From positions 124,001 to 188,000 of the forward strand of contig JAGTXK010000064.1 in assembly GCA_019096195.1 (NCBI GenBank): a DNA stretch of 64,000 bases, given 5' to 3'. Both the position numbers and the translations under genes were made by a program. This stretch comes from Boletus sp. NGJ. Lineage: Eukaryota; Basidiomycota; Agaricomycetes; Boletales; Boletaceae. The notes below the pieces were generated by a model. The model saw only the letters and a list, made by a program, of their open reading frames with translations, was not told the origin of the DNA and ran no database searches. Positions 12,061-23,088 of this stretch are shown here, piece after piece (positions within the stretch are counted from its first letter, which is position 1; each line of letters starts with the position of its first letter).

Positions 12061-13430
12061 CATGATGTACAACTATCATAAGACGCAAGTTGCGTGAGAT
12101 CCGTGATGATGGCGAAGACGATGCGCTACGAATAGCCTGAGATGGTGACATACCGCCAGACCTAATACACGCAACCCCGTCATCATGACTAATGTGTCAA
12201 TTTGGTGGTTACACCAAACACATTGACACTACCCTATTGATCGGTCCCGTTGTCGATCCGGGCGCCATCAGACAGCAGTGCTTGATGATAATGAATGCCG
12301 ATCGCAACATTTTTTCATCCTATATATGCGTGCTAGACGTAGATCCAAGGTAGTCTGGTTTGACAGTGTAGTATACTTGACAGATCGCCCACCTCAGAAG
12401 GGACAACCCGAAGACCTCGTCCCCAGGATTACAAACCCATGCGATCCTGCACTACGTCCAAAACGCAAATTCTCCAGCACTATACGTGTCATTTGTGAAC
12501 GTGAGCACGTTCGGATCCTCAAACGCCAAAAGCTGAGGCGAGTGATGGTGGTACTGCGGCCAGAAAATGTTGGACAACGGACGGGGCGGCATCAGAAGGA
12601 TAGCCATTGGGGGGAACACTCTGATTGAGGGTGTATGCAAAGTTGACTGGAGACGCAGAGGTCAGTCGGATTTGTACGTTGCACAGATAAATCGAACAAG
12701 TCACGTACTCAGTCACCAGTGCACCAGTGCCCACCCAACCAGGAGTCCCTGTGGGCTCATAACGAAGAGAATTGCGTTCATGCGGACCATCATCTTAGCT
12801 TTTGTTCAGCTTGAAAGGTAGGCCCTGCCAGTTGAAAGAGTCAAATGCAGAGCACAGAATTAGTTAGGCGAAAGGCATTGGTACATGAAAGGGACAGCAA
12901 ACGTCTCGACTATCTACGCCTCCTCCTTGCTTTGCTGTCTAAAATGTTTTGCCCACTAATGAGCCATTAAGAAAAAAAGTAAGACGAACTTTCATACCAA
13001 CATCGAAGGTATTGGACGATCGGGAAGCCATGAGCACAAAACATGGAAACGAAAAAGACTTCATCACCTCCCGCTCCGCGCTGACAGACGATCATGCGCC
13101 GTAAGCAAATATTGCCAAGGATGTCCGTCATGGTAATCGCCGTGTTGCTTGCCCAATTCGCAAAACGAGTCCACCATCCACCTGTCGGTCACTGTGCCTG
13201 GACCCTAAAGCAGGTAGCGAGAGTTATCTACCCCAACACACCTGCTGGCGACCACACATGTTTTGGAAATGGGTAACGCGCTCCACCTCCGCGTGTGCAA
13301 ACCAGTGAGACCTGGCAAGCGATGAACCAATGTTCGGGGCGTACCATGATGTTGTCTATGGTTGACGAAATGAGATTGAAAAGGAAACCCTAACCTTGGA
13401 CCGAACGAACTGTCATTGGCGTCGAACAGG
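12061..13430. other. Long stretch without a recognisable gene
   Basis: About 1.4 kb holds only short frames, such as 12278-12628 on the plus strand (basic, no known motif). I see no RNA gene, tandem repeat or transposon end. It precedes the start of the duplicated block that carries TPR-CHAT. Confidence 0.4.
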
Positions 13431-13679
13431 AAAGATATATTATATACAACGGAGTCGATTCAAGTCATGGTCATTTGGATGATGCAATTTGTGATGCATT
13501 AAAGGTACAGTATAGGTAGCAGGATGGTGCGAGAAAGAACAGTACTTGATCCTGTGCGAATAGATGATTGTAAATTACTTTGAGAGTCCAATACAACCTA
13601 GTGCTACCATGACGGTAAAGGTACACAAGTTTGAGTAACAGTGCACGCAGAAAAGCACGTAACGCACCATTATGATCCA

Positions 13680-16600
13680 CTAGGCACCAATATGTATATA
13701 GAGGATCTGTTGATCAAAGGGTATGTCGCTTGACCAGAAACTTCTCATCGTCCTGTGCAACGCCAGCGCTGCTTGCGTATGATCCAGACGACCAGACTCG
13801 TCAACCATATTGTCATAAAACTTGGATGTGATCTCGTTGGTGTGCACATCATCCACAGCCCACATCGTCCCAATGACCGAACGGAACCCGGCAAACTGCA
13901 TCGCGGCAGCAAGATGGATGACCTCGTCCGGACTCTCCTCGTCTCCAACGGTCGTATGGCAAGCAGACAGAGTACGCGAACTTGGCGTCCGGTAAGTCGT
14001 ATCGCATGATGTTTTCGATCGTCAACAGTCTGTCCAACGCAAACCCGGACTCGAATGGATTCTTCTCATGGGGGATCCCATGACAGGCAAGGTGAACGAA
14101 TTCGTTCTTGCTCAATTCTTCACCAACTTTGGCGATGGTTGCTTCCTGGTCTTGAACGCAAGTAAGCGTTGCAATAGACCCGACACGTTGTGATACAGTG
14201 GATAGCTCAGTATTCACCGAGGGGAGTTTGTTCTGTCCTGGAGCCTGTGCCCGGCCGATAATCAAAAAACGATGTCGTTCTATGGATGGATCCGATGGCC
14301 TCTCCTGTCGAGCACGAATGAGGGCTGTCAATGTCGGTGTATAGGAGGAAATATAGAGATCTGAGAGCATCCGTTGGCCCTTCCTAAAGGAGCCGGCGGC
14401 ATGCAATGGAAGAAGAGAGAACTCGGCGGTCGGGCACCACCAGATGCGCGATCGGTGAGGACAGAACTCCTGAAGAATGTTCACGATTGGAAAAACGATA
14501 ACATCCCAGAGTTCTCGTAGAAACGACATAATACCCCTCTTCACATTACTGAATTTGGAAAGGTGGATCAGGTAACGAAGTTGCAAGGACAATTTAGAGA
14601 CGTAGGCTTTCGTGATGAGGAGAGGAACGTGGATGGGATCTTGATGGGATAGAAGTAACAGTGCATCACAGCTGTATTGGCTTGCATTCACGATGATGAC
14701 TGGTCCAGCGGCCGCTGCCAGCTGGAGATCCGAGAAGCGTGGGGGCTGGAGGAAATGGGAGAGGCCAGGCAACCTGCGAATGTCATCCACGACATTCTGC
14801 AATTGGACGTTGAAACGCCACGCCCGATCGTGCTGAGAGTCAGCGTCGTGAGGGGCATCGGACACACCGCGAAGACAGGATGCAATATGGGTGAACTTCT
14901 CTGCCAATTCCTTACCTGTGTCACCTGATGCTATCACATCGTCAAGCTCGAGAGGAGAGCGAAGGCGGACTAGCTGACTCCAGAAGACACCGCGCCCTTG
15001 TTCAAGGAGTTCGATTGCATCGGTGGGACTGTCATAGCGAAGACAAGCGGAAAATGCATCAATTGCCAGAGATGTTATGAGCTCTTTGAGTAGTGCAAGA
15101 TTCTGAGGCAGAGATGGGAGGGTGGCGAGATGGCGACCACTGAGGCGCAAAAATGTTTGGTAGGCCAAAACTGTGGTATTGTGTTTGCGCTCTTCGGCTT
15201 TCTGGATCCATTCTTTCGCAAATTGGAAATCAGCGAGAAACACTGTGTGAGAGACCTCGGAGAGTTGGCAATATACATTGAATGTTTCCTGGAGGTCACT
15301 GATGTCGTGCACGGGTGAGTGTTCGAATCGAGCATGGAGGCAGGAAGCAAGGTTGCCCAAGGACGAAGCTCGATCAGGATGCCCTTGCGGACGAAGTTCC
15401 AATGCACTGCGTTGGAGGGCAATTGCCTCCTCGAGGTCAGACAACCTTCCAAGCTGGTTGAAACGGACGCCAAAGGAAGTTGCGAGGTTACCCAAGGATG
15501 CAGCTCGAGACCCTGCGGACAAAGTTCCAATGCACTGCGTTCGAGGGTAATTGCTTCCTCAAGGTCAGGCAGCCCTCCAAGTTGGTTGAAACGGCTACGG
15601 AGGGAAGTTGCGAGGTTGCCCAGTGAAAGGGCTCGATCAGGATGCCCTTGCGGACGAAGTTCCAGTGCGCTGCGTTCGAGGGTAATTGCCGCCTCAAGGT
15701 CAGGCAGCCCTCCAAGTTGGTTGAAACGACTCCAGAGGGAAGTCGCGAGGTTGTGCAGTGAAAGGGCTCGATCAGGATGCCCTTGCGGACGAAGTTCCAG
15801 TGCGCTGCGTTCGAGGGTAATTGCCTCCTCGAGGTCAGGGAGCCTTCCGAGCTGGCTGAAACGGCTACGGAGGGAAGTCGCGAGGTTGCCCAGTGAAAGG
15901 GCTCGATCAGGATGCCCTTGCGGACGAAGTTCCAGTGCGTTGCGTTCGAGGGTAATTGCCTCCTCGAGGTCAGGGAGCCTTCCGAGCTGGCTGAAACGGC
16001 TACAGAGGGAATTCGCAAGGATGTGCAGTAAATGAGCTCGATCAGGATGCCCTTGCGGACGAAGTTCCAGTGCGCTGCGTTCGAGGGCAATTGCCTCCTC
16101 GAGGTCAGGGAGCCTTCCGATCTGGCTGAAACGGCTACGGAGGGCATTCGCGAGGTTGTGCAGTGAACACGCTCGATCAGGATGCCCTTGCGGACGAAGT
16201 TCCAATGCACTACGTTGGAGGGTAATTGCCTCCTCGAGGTCAGGCAGCCTTCCGAGCTGGTTGAAACGGCTCCAGAGGTAACTCGCAAGGTTGCCCAGTG
16301 AAAATACTCGATCAGGATCCCCTCGCGGACGAAGTTCCAGTGCGCTGTGTTCGAGGGAAATTGCCTCCTCGAGGTCAGGGAGCCTTCCGAGCTGGCCGAA
16401 ACGGCTCCAGAGAGAAGCCGTGAGGTTGCCCAGTGAATGGGCTCGACCAGGATGTCCTTGTGGATGAAGTTCCAGTGCGCTGCGTTCGAGGGCAATAGCC
16501 TCCTCGAGGTCAGGCAGCATTCCGAGCTGGCTGAAACGACTCCAGAGGGAAGTCGCGAGGTTGCCCAGTGAAAGGGCTCGATCAGGATGCCCTTGTGGAC

Positions 16601-17099
16601 GAAGTGCCAGTGCACTGCGTTCGAGGGCAATTGCTTCCTCAAGGTCAGACAGCCTTCCGAGCTGGTTGAAACGGCTGTAAAGGGAACTCGCAAGGTTGCC
16701 CAGTGAATGGGCTCGATCTGGATTCCCCTGCTGGCAGAGTTCCGATGCATTGTGTCCGAGGACAGGTGCCTCCTCGAGGTCAGACGGCCTTACGAACTGC
16801 TTGAAACAGCTATAGAGGGAATTCACAATGTTGTGCAGTGAACACGCTCGCTGAGAATGCCCCTGCCGGCGAAGTTCCAATACAGCACGCCTGAGGGCAA
16901 TCGCCTCGTCGATGTCAGCTATCTCCCCTCTTTGATCGAACCGGTCGCAGAGCAAACAAGCAAGTTCATGTAGCGAATTGGCTTGATTGGGATACCCTTC
17001 GGGGTGGAGTTGTAGCTCATTGTAGCAGAGGGTGATTTGCTCGTCGAGTTCAGACATTGGTGCAGTGTAAATGGCGTGGATCGATTGTATCCTGTTCAA
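13680..17099 (-). pseudogene. TPR-CHAT domain protein, copy 1, frame-broken
   Basis: The N-terminal half is an array of 45-residue TPR-like repeats (pattern DLEEAIALERSALELRPQGH, then a GNLATSLWSRF helix). The C-terminal half is a CHAT (caspase HetF-associated) protease-like domain with the histidine block NEFVHLACHG. Reading by eye, the frame is lost in the array at 15503-15631, where unit spacing falls from 135 to 128 bp, and again near 13970, just before the SACH cysteine block, where copy 2 has one base fewer. The last 70 residues, from a QFAGFRSVIGTMW motif, resume in another frame. Families of this type are expanded in mushroom-forming fungi; roles in proteolysis or self-defence are inferred. 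It is probably non-functional unless the breaks are sequence errors. Confidence 0.75.
15340..17000 (-). repeat. Tandem 135-bp coding repeats (about 12 units)
   Basis: A gctcgatcaggatgccc marker (complement strand) recurs at 15368, 15503, 15631, 15766, 15901, 16036, 16171, 16306, 16441, 16576, 16711 and 16846, that is every 135 bp except one 128-bp step. Each unit encodes a 45-residue TPR-like repeat. The outermost units near 16846-16980 are the most diverged, the usual sign of an array that grows and homogenises in its middle. Confidence 0.85.
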
Positions 17100-17340
17100 A
17101 TGCTAAATTACTCCAGCTAGCTAGTCTTTTGAATCGCAGGCATACCTTTAGAACAATCTTATTCTTTGTGGACAGTGGTCGTCAAGGGTGGGATGGTATT
17201 CGAGAACTGCATGGGAACACCCCGAAGCAACTGACGCCCGTGACTTCTGATATTCGCATCTCGTCCCAAATTTGATCTGTTAGGAAAGACATCGAACAGA
17301 GTTGGACGTTCTACTCGAACATCCAGGAGACTGATTCCAT

Positions 17341-18720
17341 TTGATGTATGTTTTCTACACGGTATTTGTCATCCAAGTCGCGAGATTTGGACGTTGCTGG
17401 CGCGACAGCCCACGTACAGTACCGTCGACAGACCCTGTGACATTACCCTCGTTCTCCCATCTCCTTGCGCCTTCGAGCCGCCATCGCTGGGCAAATGTCC
17501 AAGTCCAAGCAGGCCACCACAGAACTCGAACAGCGGTTCAAAATTCCGAGACCGATCAAGATTCAAGCTCAAACCGCTCAAAGATGTGTTGCCAAAGTTG
17601 ATTACACGGATTGAGGGATGAGGGTGTAGTCAGTCTTGTAGGGGTTCGAGGTTGGGACAGGAAAAGATGATTACGCGTTCTTCATCCTTCCAGTCGACCA
17701 GCGCAGGTGCCCGGGTACGCAGACGTGATAAAAAATTCGATGGACTTTGGTACAATAACAGTCAAGGTAACCAGGGGAAGTATCGTTCCCTCGAAGAGTT
17801 CACCGTGCGTCTGGACTGGTCTCGCTCTTAACGTTTGCTCACGCCCCGCACAACAGATTGACTTTCGGCTCGTGAGGACGAATGCAAAGACGTTCAATCA
17901 TTTCGGATCGATCTACTACAGCGAAGCTGATCGGTTAGAAGCATTGGGACTCGATTACATCGCGCGGGCTTCTGCTGAAGTGATTGAATACGAGACAGAT
18001 AGGAACAACGACGTGGAGCAGGAGGACGATGGTTCTACTTTGCTACAGTACGCGAATGTCGACGACGAATGTCTACTCCGAGAGACCCGGACGAGAGCAT
18101 GGCTACTGGTAGCTGTGCGCCGTCGATGACAAGGACAGGCATGTACGCATGGGCAAGGATAGAGAGACCGTATCAAATACATGCTCAGATAAAATTCTCG
18201 GAAAGTCTGGATGCAAAAGGGAGGATACCTGAGGCCAAGGATGGGGTGGGGGAATTTACAGCCTGGAGCGATTGGGCAGAGCTGGCGATCGCGCTCAAAG
18301 TCAAAGGTGCCCCTCCTTCAATTTTTCATGCTTCTTCCAATGACATTGTATACATAGATAAACGGTCAACCTCAATCACGGATGATGCCCCCGCGCATAC
18401 GTACACTCATGCCTGTCACCATCCCTTTCAATCGCCTCGCCGGCATCTCCGGTCCCCTCGACCCTCTCCGACATTCCAACCAAATCCCTGTACGCTTGAT
18501 TGCACTTCCCGGCGTTGTGCCTGCCTTGGCATCGTTCAAGGAGGGTCTAAGGAATGGCTGGATATGACGGCGCTCATTCGGATGCCAAAGGAGTTGGCGA
18601 AGGGGAATGTGGTCCAGACGAGGGAGGGGAACTGGCAGAGATCGAGCGCGTGTTGGCGTGGGACGTTGGTGTGATTGAAGAGTTGAGCGACGCAAGCCAC
18701 GAGCGGAGGATGTCATGATG
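17341..18720 (+). pseudogene. Bromodomain (BRD7/9-like) pseudogene
   Basis: Parts of a bromodomain gene appear in order but in different frames: a basic linker and LKDVLPKLITRIEG near 17570-17620, PGYADVIKNSMDFGTI near 17705-17750, DFRLVRTNAKTFNHFGS near 17860-17915, and YYSEADRLEALGLDYI after it. Further on, LIALPGVVPALASFKEG and MTALIRMPKELAKGN near 18500-18600 match the gene at 2-1015. Stops and frame shifts interrupt any single reading, so it is a degraded duplicate of the window-start gene. It lies head-to-head with TPR-CHAT copy 1. Confidence 0.75.
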
Positions 18721-18794
18721 AGTGACCACCTTTTCTCCCTTTGGCCACAGACAAAGCTCAGAGCTGTTATAGTAAAGGAAGGGAAAGTACTATT

Positions 18795-19260
18795 GTATGA
18801 ATCGTATTACTGGTAACTGAACAATTCTAACAATTTCCAGAGCCAAATACTACGCGCTAAGCCATGACTGCGGCGGTTCAATACATGCGCTGCCTTCCGC
18901 CACCGCAGAACTGTTATGAATTTGATACCACAGCTGCAAATATTGTCAGCGATCCGCTTCAACCGCGCTGGCCGACTGCGCGTATGCGACTTTGCATTTT
19001 CACCGGTATTCAAGTCCTTTTCGTCCAGTTTGTTTTTCTAACACCTTATTCATGTTCCGAAAACTTCGTTCGCTCGCAAGCTTGTGGCGCTTATCTCCAG
19101 AAGAGTCCAGGTCGTAGCGCGAACCTTTAGTAACACGCCCGGTACACAGCCTCTCCCGCCTCCAACCAACGACACGTCTGCAAAGGCGATCCCAGCCGTA
19201 CGACAAGAAAGCAATCGAGTGCAAATCAGGATGAACTACACCGCGAGAAGTTACAGACGG
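18795..19260 (+). pseudogene. Partial tandem copy of the peroxygenase promoter and first exon
   Basis: The stretch from taactgaacaattctaac to about 19230 resembles 19340-19790. It shares the leader, ccttattcatgttccgaa (cf. ccttactcacgttccgaa), cgctcgcaagcttgtggcg (cf. cgctcgcaggcttatc) and acgacacgtctgcaaag (cf. acgacacgtccgcaaag). It lacks the signal-peptide coding part and the PCP heme-ligand region, so it cannot encode an enzyme. Confidence 0.7.
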
Positions 19261-19505
19261 CTAAGTTACAGTAGATGCATGTTAACATTCAGTCGAGAAT
19301 CCGCAGTTACAGCAAACGAAATACCTTGGCATTAACTGTGTTACCGGTAAACTGAAAAACTCTGTGTCACAGCCGAATCGAGGCTGCGGTGACCGCCGCA
19401 GCTACACTGCCAGTGGTCTGCTTCAGGGGCACAATGTATCGCGAGCTCTCCATGCAGCGCTGACCTAAACTAAACTGCACGCATGCCACCTTGCATTTTC
19501 CTTGG

Positions 19506-19514
19506 ATATAAAAA
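19506..19514 (+). promoter_or_regulatory. TATA box of the peroxygenase gene
   Basis: tataaaaag lies about 65 bp upstream of the start codon, followed by a pyrimidine-rich leader ending in ccttactcacgttccga. Confidence 0.55.
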
Positions 19515-19577
19515 GTCACCAGCAGTCGAGTCCCCTTCATCAGTTTTGTTTCCCTCAATTCCTTACTCACGTTCCGA

Positions 19578-21051
19578 ATGAATTTACAGAAACTCGCGAT
19601 ACTAATTGGGCTTGCCTCATATGCGCTAGGGTTCCCGCGTCTAGCAAACTTCCCAGAATACCGCTCGCTCGCAGGCTTATCTCCAGAAGAGGTCCGGGCC
19701 GTAGTGCGAACCTTCAGTAGCACGCCTGGTGCACAACCTCTCCCGCCTTCAATCAACGACACGTCCGCAAAGCTGGTCTATGACTCGGCCCACCCATACG
19801 AGCCCGATAGACCAGGTGACATCCGTGGTCCCTGCCCCGGATTGAATACCCTTGCCTCTCATGGGGTACGTGGTCGGAGATCTCGATGACGCGATTTACC
19901 CTGAGCATGCTTCTTTTGCAAAGTATCTCAACCGTACTGGCGTGGCCACTCCGGCTGAGATCATCAATGCCGTCCAAGAAGGTACGTAGACCATGGCACA
20001 GGGGTCCTCGTCGAGATTTCAATCTTAAACTTCATAGGTTTCAACATGGGATGGAACTTGGCTTCATTCGTCACTTATGGGGTATGACAGAGGGTACTCC
20101 ATCGTCTCGCTTTCCCTGCTAATGAGTGGATGGTGTTTGGGAATAAAATAGGCATTCGTCGTTGATGGGAACCATTTGACCAATCTGATGAGCATTGGTG
20201 CAAATACGACTGCGGATGGTCAACTCACTCCAGGGCTTAACATCCATGGCAACTTTGAAGGTAAACTTCGTTACCTCCTCCCGATGATGATACGCTAATT
20301 ACTGCTGTTGACTCTCAACACCAGGCGATGCTAGCACCACTCGCGGGGACTATTATTTCGGCAACAACTACAGTTTCAATGAGACCTTGTTTGATGAGGT
20401 AAGTACGGGCCACCACTTACATCTATATTGCTCATCCCTTTCACAGCTCGTCTATGCGGCCAATCTCGTCGGCGATGGCATGATCACCGTCGAATCTGCA
20501 TCCCTGCAAAAGTACCTCCGCATCAACGACTCCATCGCACGCAACCCGACCTTTTCGTTCGACACCCCCCGCTACCTCACCGCCTACGCAGAAACCACAT
20601 TTCCTCTCGCCTTCTTCGTGAGCAACCAGACGTTGAACACGACCATGAATGCCACGTTGGACGATGCGCGGAGTTTCTTCGAGGTCCACAAATACCCCGA
20701 GGGATTCTATCGTCGTCAGGCCCCATATGACTTTACCGAGGTCAACACCATGTTCAACACGATATTCGGCTTGGTCGGTGTGTCGCCTGGTCGTAACGAA
20801 GGCGTAGGCAACTACGTGGTGAATCCAGATGACCCTGGGACTGTACGTCGATCTGTCTGGTCCGGTACACCGTTTCTCGTGCTGATTTTTCTTAGTTGTG
20901 CTATGCGTACCAGAGACAGGTCAACTTGACAGCTGAGATGTACCCCAACCCGACTTCCGAACTCGAGGCTGCGATCAAGGCCAACTTGGTCACGTTCTAC
21001 CAGACGGTGGGAGACCCGAGTTGTGGACAACTTTTTCCATTCGGGCAGTAA
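19578..21051 (+). CDS. Secreted heme-thiolate peroxidase/peroxygenase (UPO-like)
   Basis: This enzyme of the chloroperoxidase/unspecific peroxygenase family uses hydrogen peroxide to oxyfunctionalise organic substrates outside the cell. A signal peptide is evident (MNLQKLAILIGLASYALG). The proximal motif GPCPGLNTLASHG supplies the cysteine heme ligand, and FEGDASTTRGDYYFG carries the acid-base EGD motif. Several N-glycosylation sequons are present (NDTS, NNYS, NETL, NQTL). Exons read by eye: 19578-19865, 19924-19981, 20038-20081, 20152-20260, 20325-20398, 20447-20842 and 20896-21051. The product is about 375 aa, at the long end of the family, and looks intact. A partial copy of its 5' region lies just upstream. 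Confidence 0.92.
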
Positions 21052-21635
21052 GAAAGACCAATTTGGAGCGATGGTTCAGCGAGGTCCTTCATTATGCTGT
21101 GGATGTAGCTCTCTCCCCATCGGTACTACAAATTAGTTTCTTGGTTGTTAATTACGATATATTGGACGTTGATCTCAGCACATGATAAATAGATTCCATC
21201 TGGACTTAGGAACCTTGCCATGTGGCGTTCCCGTCTTGAGCCCACCAGTCTTGAACTTTGTCAACATCTCCTCGAGCGAATACAACCGGCCTCAGAATTT
21301 CGGATATCTGCTCACGTTGCCTTTAATAGTGGTGAGACAGGCACTGGCAGACGAGGGAGATTCTCAAGCGTCTATTCGGTTGGCTCGCTACCCAATTATT
21401 TTCCCAACAAACAGTGCATATGATCCAGTCAACTCAGCTTGTGTTTCTAGTATAGGCTGATGGAACTTGAACAATGCAGCCAATCCATGGCGTTATTCGT
21501 TCTCACGTACAACCCTGCCTCATCATTCACCGCTATGATCCACGGGAACCAAGTCCCATAAGAGGTATGCTTGTCATTCAAAGGTCCGGGTAGTTGGAAC
21601 ATAGCCTAACACTTGAATCAAGCCTCTTTGCTGGG
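21052..21635. other. 3' flank of the peroxygenase, no clear gene
   Basis: A frame at 21182-21460 (with PVLNFVNISSSEYNRPQ) is not assignable to any family I know, and it lacks start or splice support. Nothing else is evident. Confidence 0.35.
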
Positions 21636-21639
21636 AGTG

Positions 21640-21800
21640 TTGCGTGTTGCCTCCATATCAAGGTGCCTTCAAGTTGATGAGGCACTTCCCATCCCGGGCC
21701 GCCCAATGCAATGCGTTGGAGCTTCGCCCGCAAAGGCGTCCCGACCGAGCAGTATCGCTCAGAAAAAGTGCCGATTGCCTCGCCGCATCTGGTGGCCCGG
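21640..21800 (+). pseudogene. TPR-repeat scrap related to TPR-CHAT
   Basis: In one frame the sequence reads NALELRPQRRPDRAVSLRKSADCLAAS, here quoted by its halves NALELRPQRRPDRAV and SLRKSADCLAAS. This is the 45-residue repeat of the TPR-CHAT genes (SALELRPQGHPDRAL, SLGNLAS) on the opposite strand. About one unit is left, with no protease domain. It is a third, nearly erased trace of the family in this window. Confidence 0.6.
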
Positions 21801-23028
21801 GAGTAGTCCCGGTTCCGCGTTTCTTCCCAACGCGGGGAAGTACATGTGATTGGAAACAGTTACCGGCACCTGGGAGTCAACGCCCTGCAAAAATCGTATT
21901 TCGTTTTGGATCTATGGGTACCCGACTGCCGTGTTCTCTCACTCCCAACGGCGAACTCAACTCAATCCCCCCAACCTGTATACCTCGTCACCTACACCGA
22001 CTTTGACAACCAGGCACAGGCTTCCAAACAGAAAGAACTTGTTTCAGTCGACACACAGCTATCTAATAATACAACACAACATATCACGCCCATCGCGATC
22101 TCGGCGTACTCCAAGGATGAGGTAAGAGTCAGAGGGAAGAACCTCTGCAATACGATCAATATTTGAATATTGATCATGACAAAGTTACTGCCATGTAAAG
22201 TCCGCCAGCCATGGGTTGAAGGGAAGAACGACGTGATTGTCATACTCATCAAGAAGCATCCCGAGGACAGACTGGTCCCGCAGGAACACCCCCTGTTTGT
22301 CGTTCAGCTGTCCACAACTCACGTACCCAGCAGTGTTGACTCAGTTCGGCACACTGGTAGTTTCGGCTCCGATCGCACAGCTAGCAACAACACTCCCTGT
22401 CTGATGTTGTGCCCTTTTCTATGCGGGGAAAGTGAACGAAGCTTGGCGGACATGCCTTGCCATGCATGACAGGTCGCGACAGCAGTGTGCGTTTCATGTC
22501 TTTTGGGGCCCGTCTCTCTTAATTCAAAACTCACACAGTCTATGGAACTGTTCAATGCGTGGTTAGAAAAGTTGTGCATGTGGTGTCCAACCAAATGTCA
22601 TCTACGTCGCGGTCATGGTCGAAGTATCGGAGCAAAGAGCATCGCAACCGCCCTTTGTCAAGATGTATCTCAATCGCCACAAGTTTCCCTCACACCCTCA
22701 CCATGACCAGATTGCTATAGCAGCTTCCAATGGAAATCGTTCGTTCAATTCAACTATCCCGGATTTCCCCTGCATCCTATGGTAACAACCAAACTCTTCG
22801 GTACCTTTCCCTTTCATACCATATCTACATCGCGAGACTTCACGTTGACATAGATCGCATGCATTCGATGCTTCCATCCGGCGCAGCGCATCGGGTAGAT
22901 AAGTGGCTTCAAGGTTGTCACGGTTACGTGTTTTGGGCCTTAGTTGCCGAAAGACAGAAGCCGTACTTTTCCGTCCATGGTCGCTAGACCTTTCCACCGG
23001 GTCTCAAGGTCACATCAGGCAAATGAAT
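21801..23028. other. Unassigned stretch between peroxygenase and pectinase
   Basis: About 1.2 kb has short frames on both strands (for example 21846-22166 and 22730-22987) but no recognised family, signal peptide or consistent intron pattern. It may be decayed coding sequence. Confidence 0.35.
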
Positions 23029-23030
23029 GC

Positions 23031-23040
23031 ATAAAAGGGG
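23031..23040 (+). promoter_or_regulatory. TATA-like element of the polygalacturonase gene
   Basis: cataaaaggg lies about 50 bp upstream of the start codon at 23089. Confidence 0.45.
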
Positions 23041-23088
23041 AAACACGGTCGTCGCTGGAGCCAACAAACATTCAGGCGCTCAACTCCC

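Larger units (their letters stand above)
13435..17620. repeat. Segmental duplication, copy 1 (TPR-CHAT plus bromodomain scrap)
   Basis: The block from the 3' flank of the TPR-CHAT gene (gatgcaatttgtgat near 13480) to the bromodomain 5' remnant (caagtccaag near 17505) matches 52260-56220 in the same order and orientation, 39 kb away. The CHAT part is almost identical by eye, while the repeat array differs in unit number and the upstream part is more diverged. Confidence 0.8.

Noticed and set aside
15488-16750. Long second minus-strand frame across the TPR array (420 codons, ...HWNFVRKGILIEPFHWAT...)
   Set aside because: It is the shadow of the 135-bp repeats in another frame; it stays open only because the repeat unit lacks stops there.
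13435-17620. CRISPR-like array, suggested by regular 135-bp repeats
   Set aside because: The repeats are coding, contiguous without spacers, and in a eukaryotic gene.
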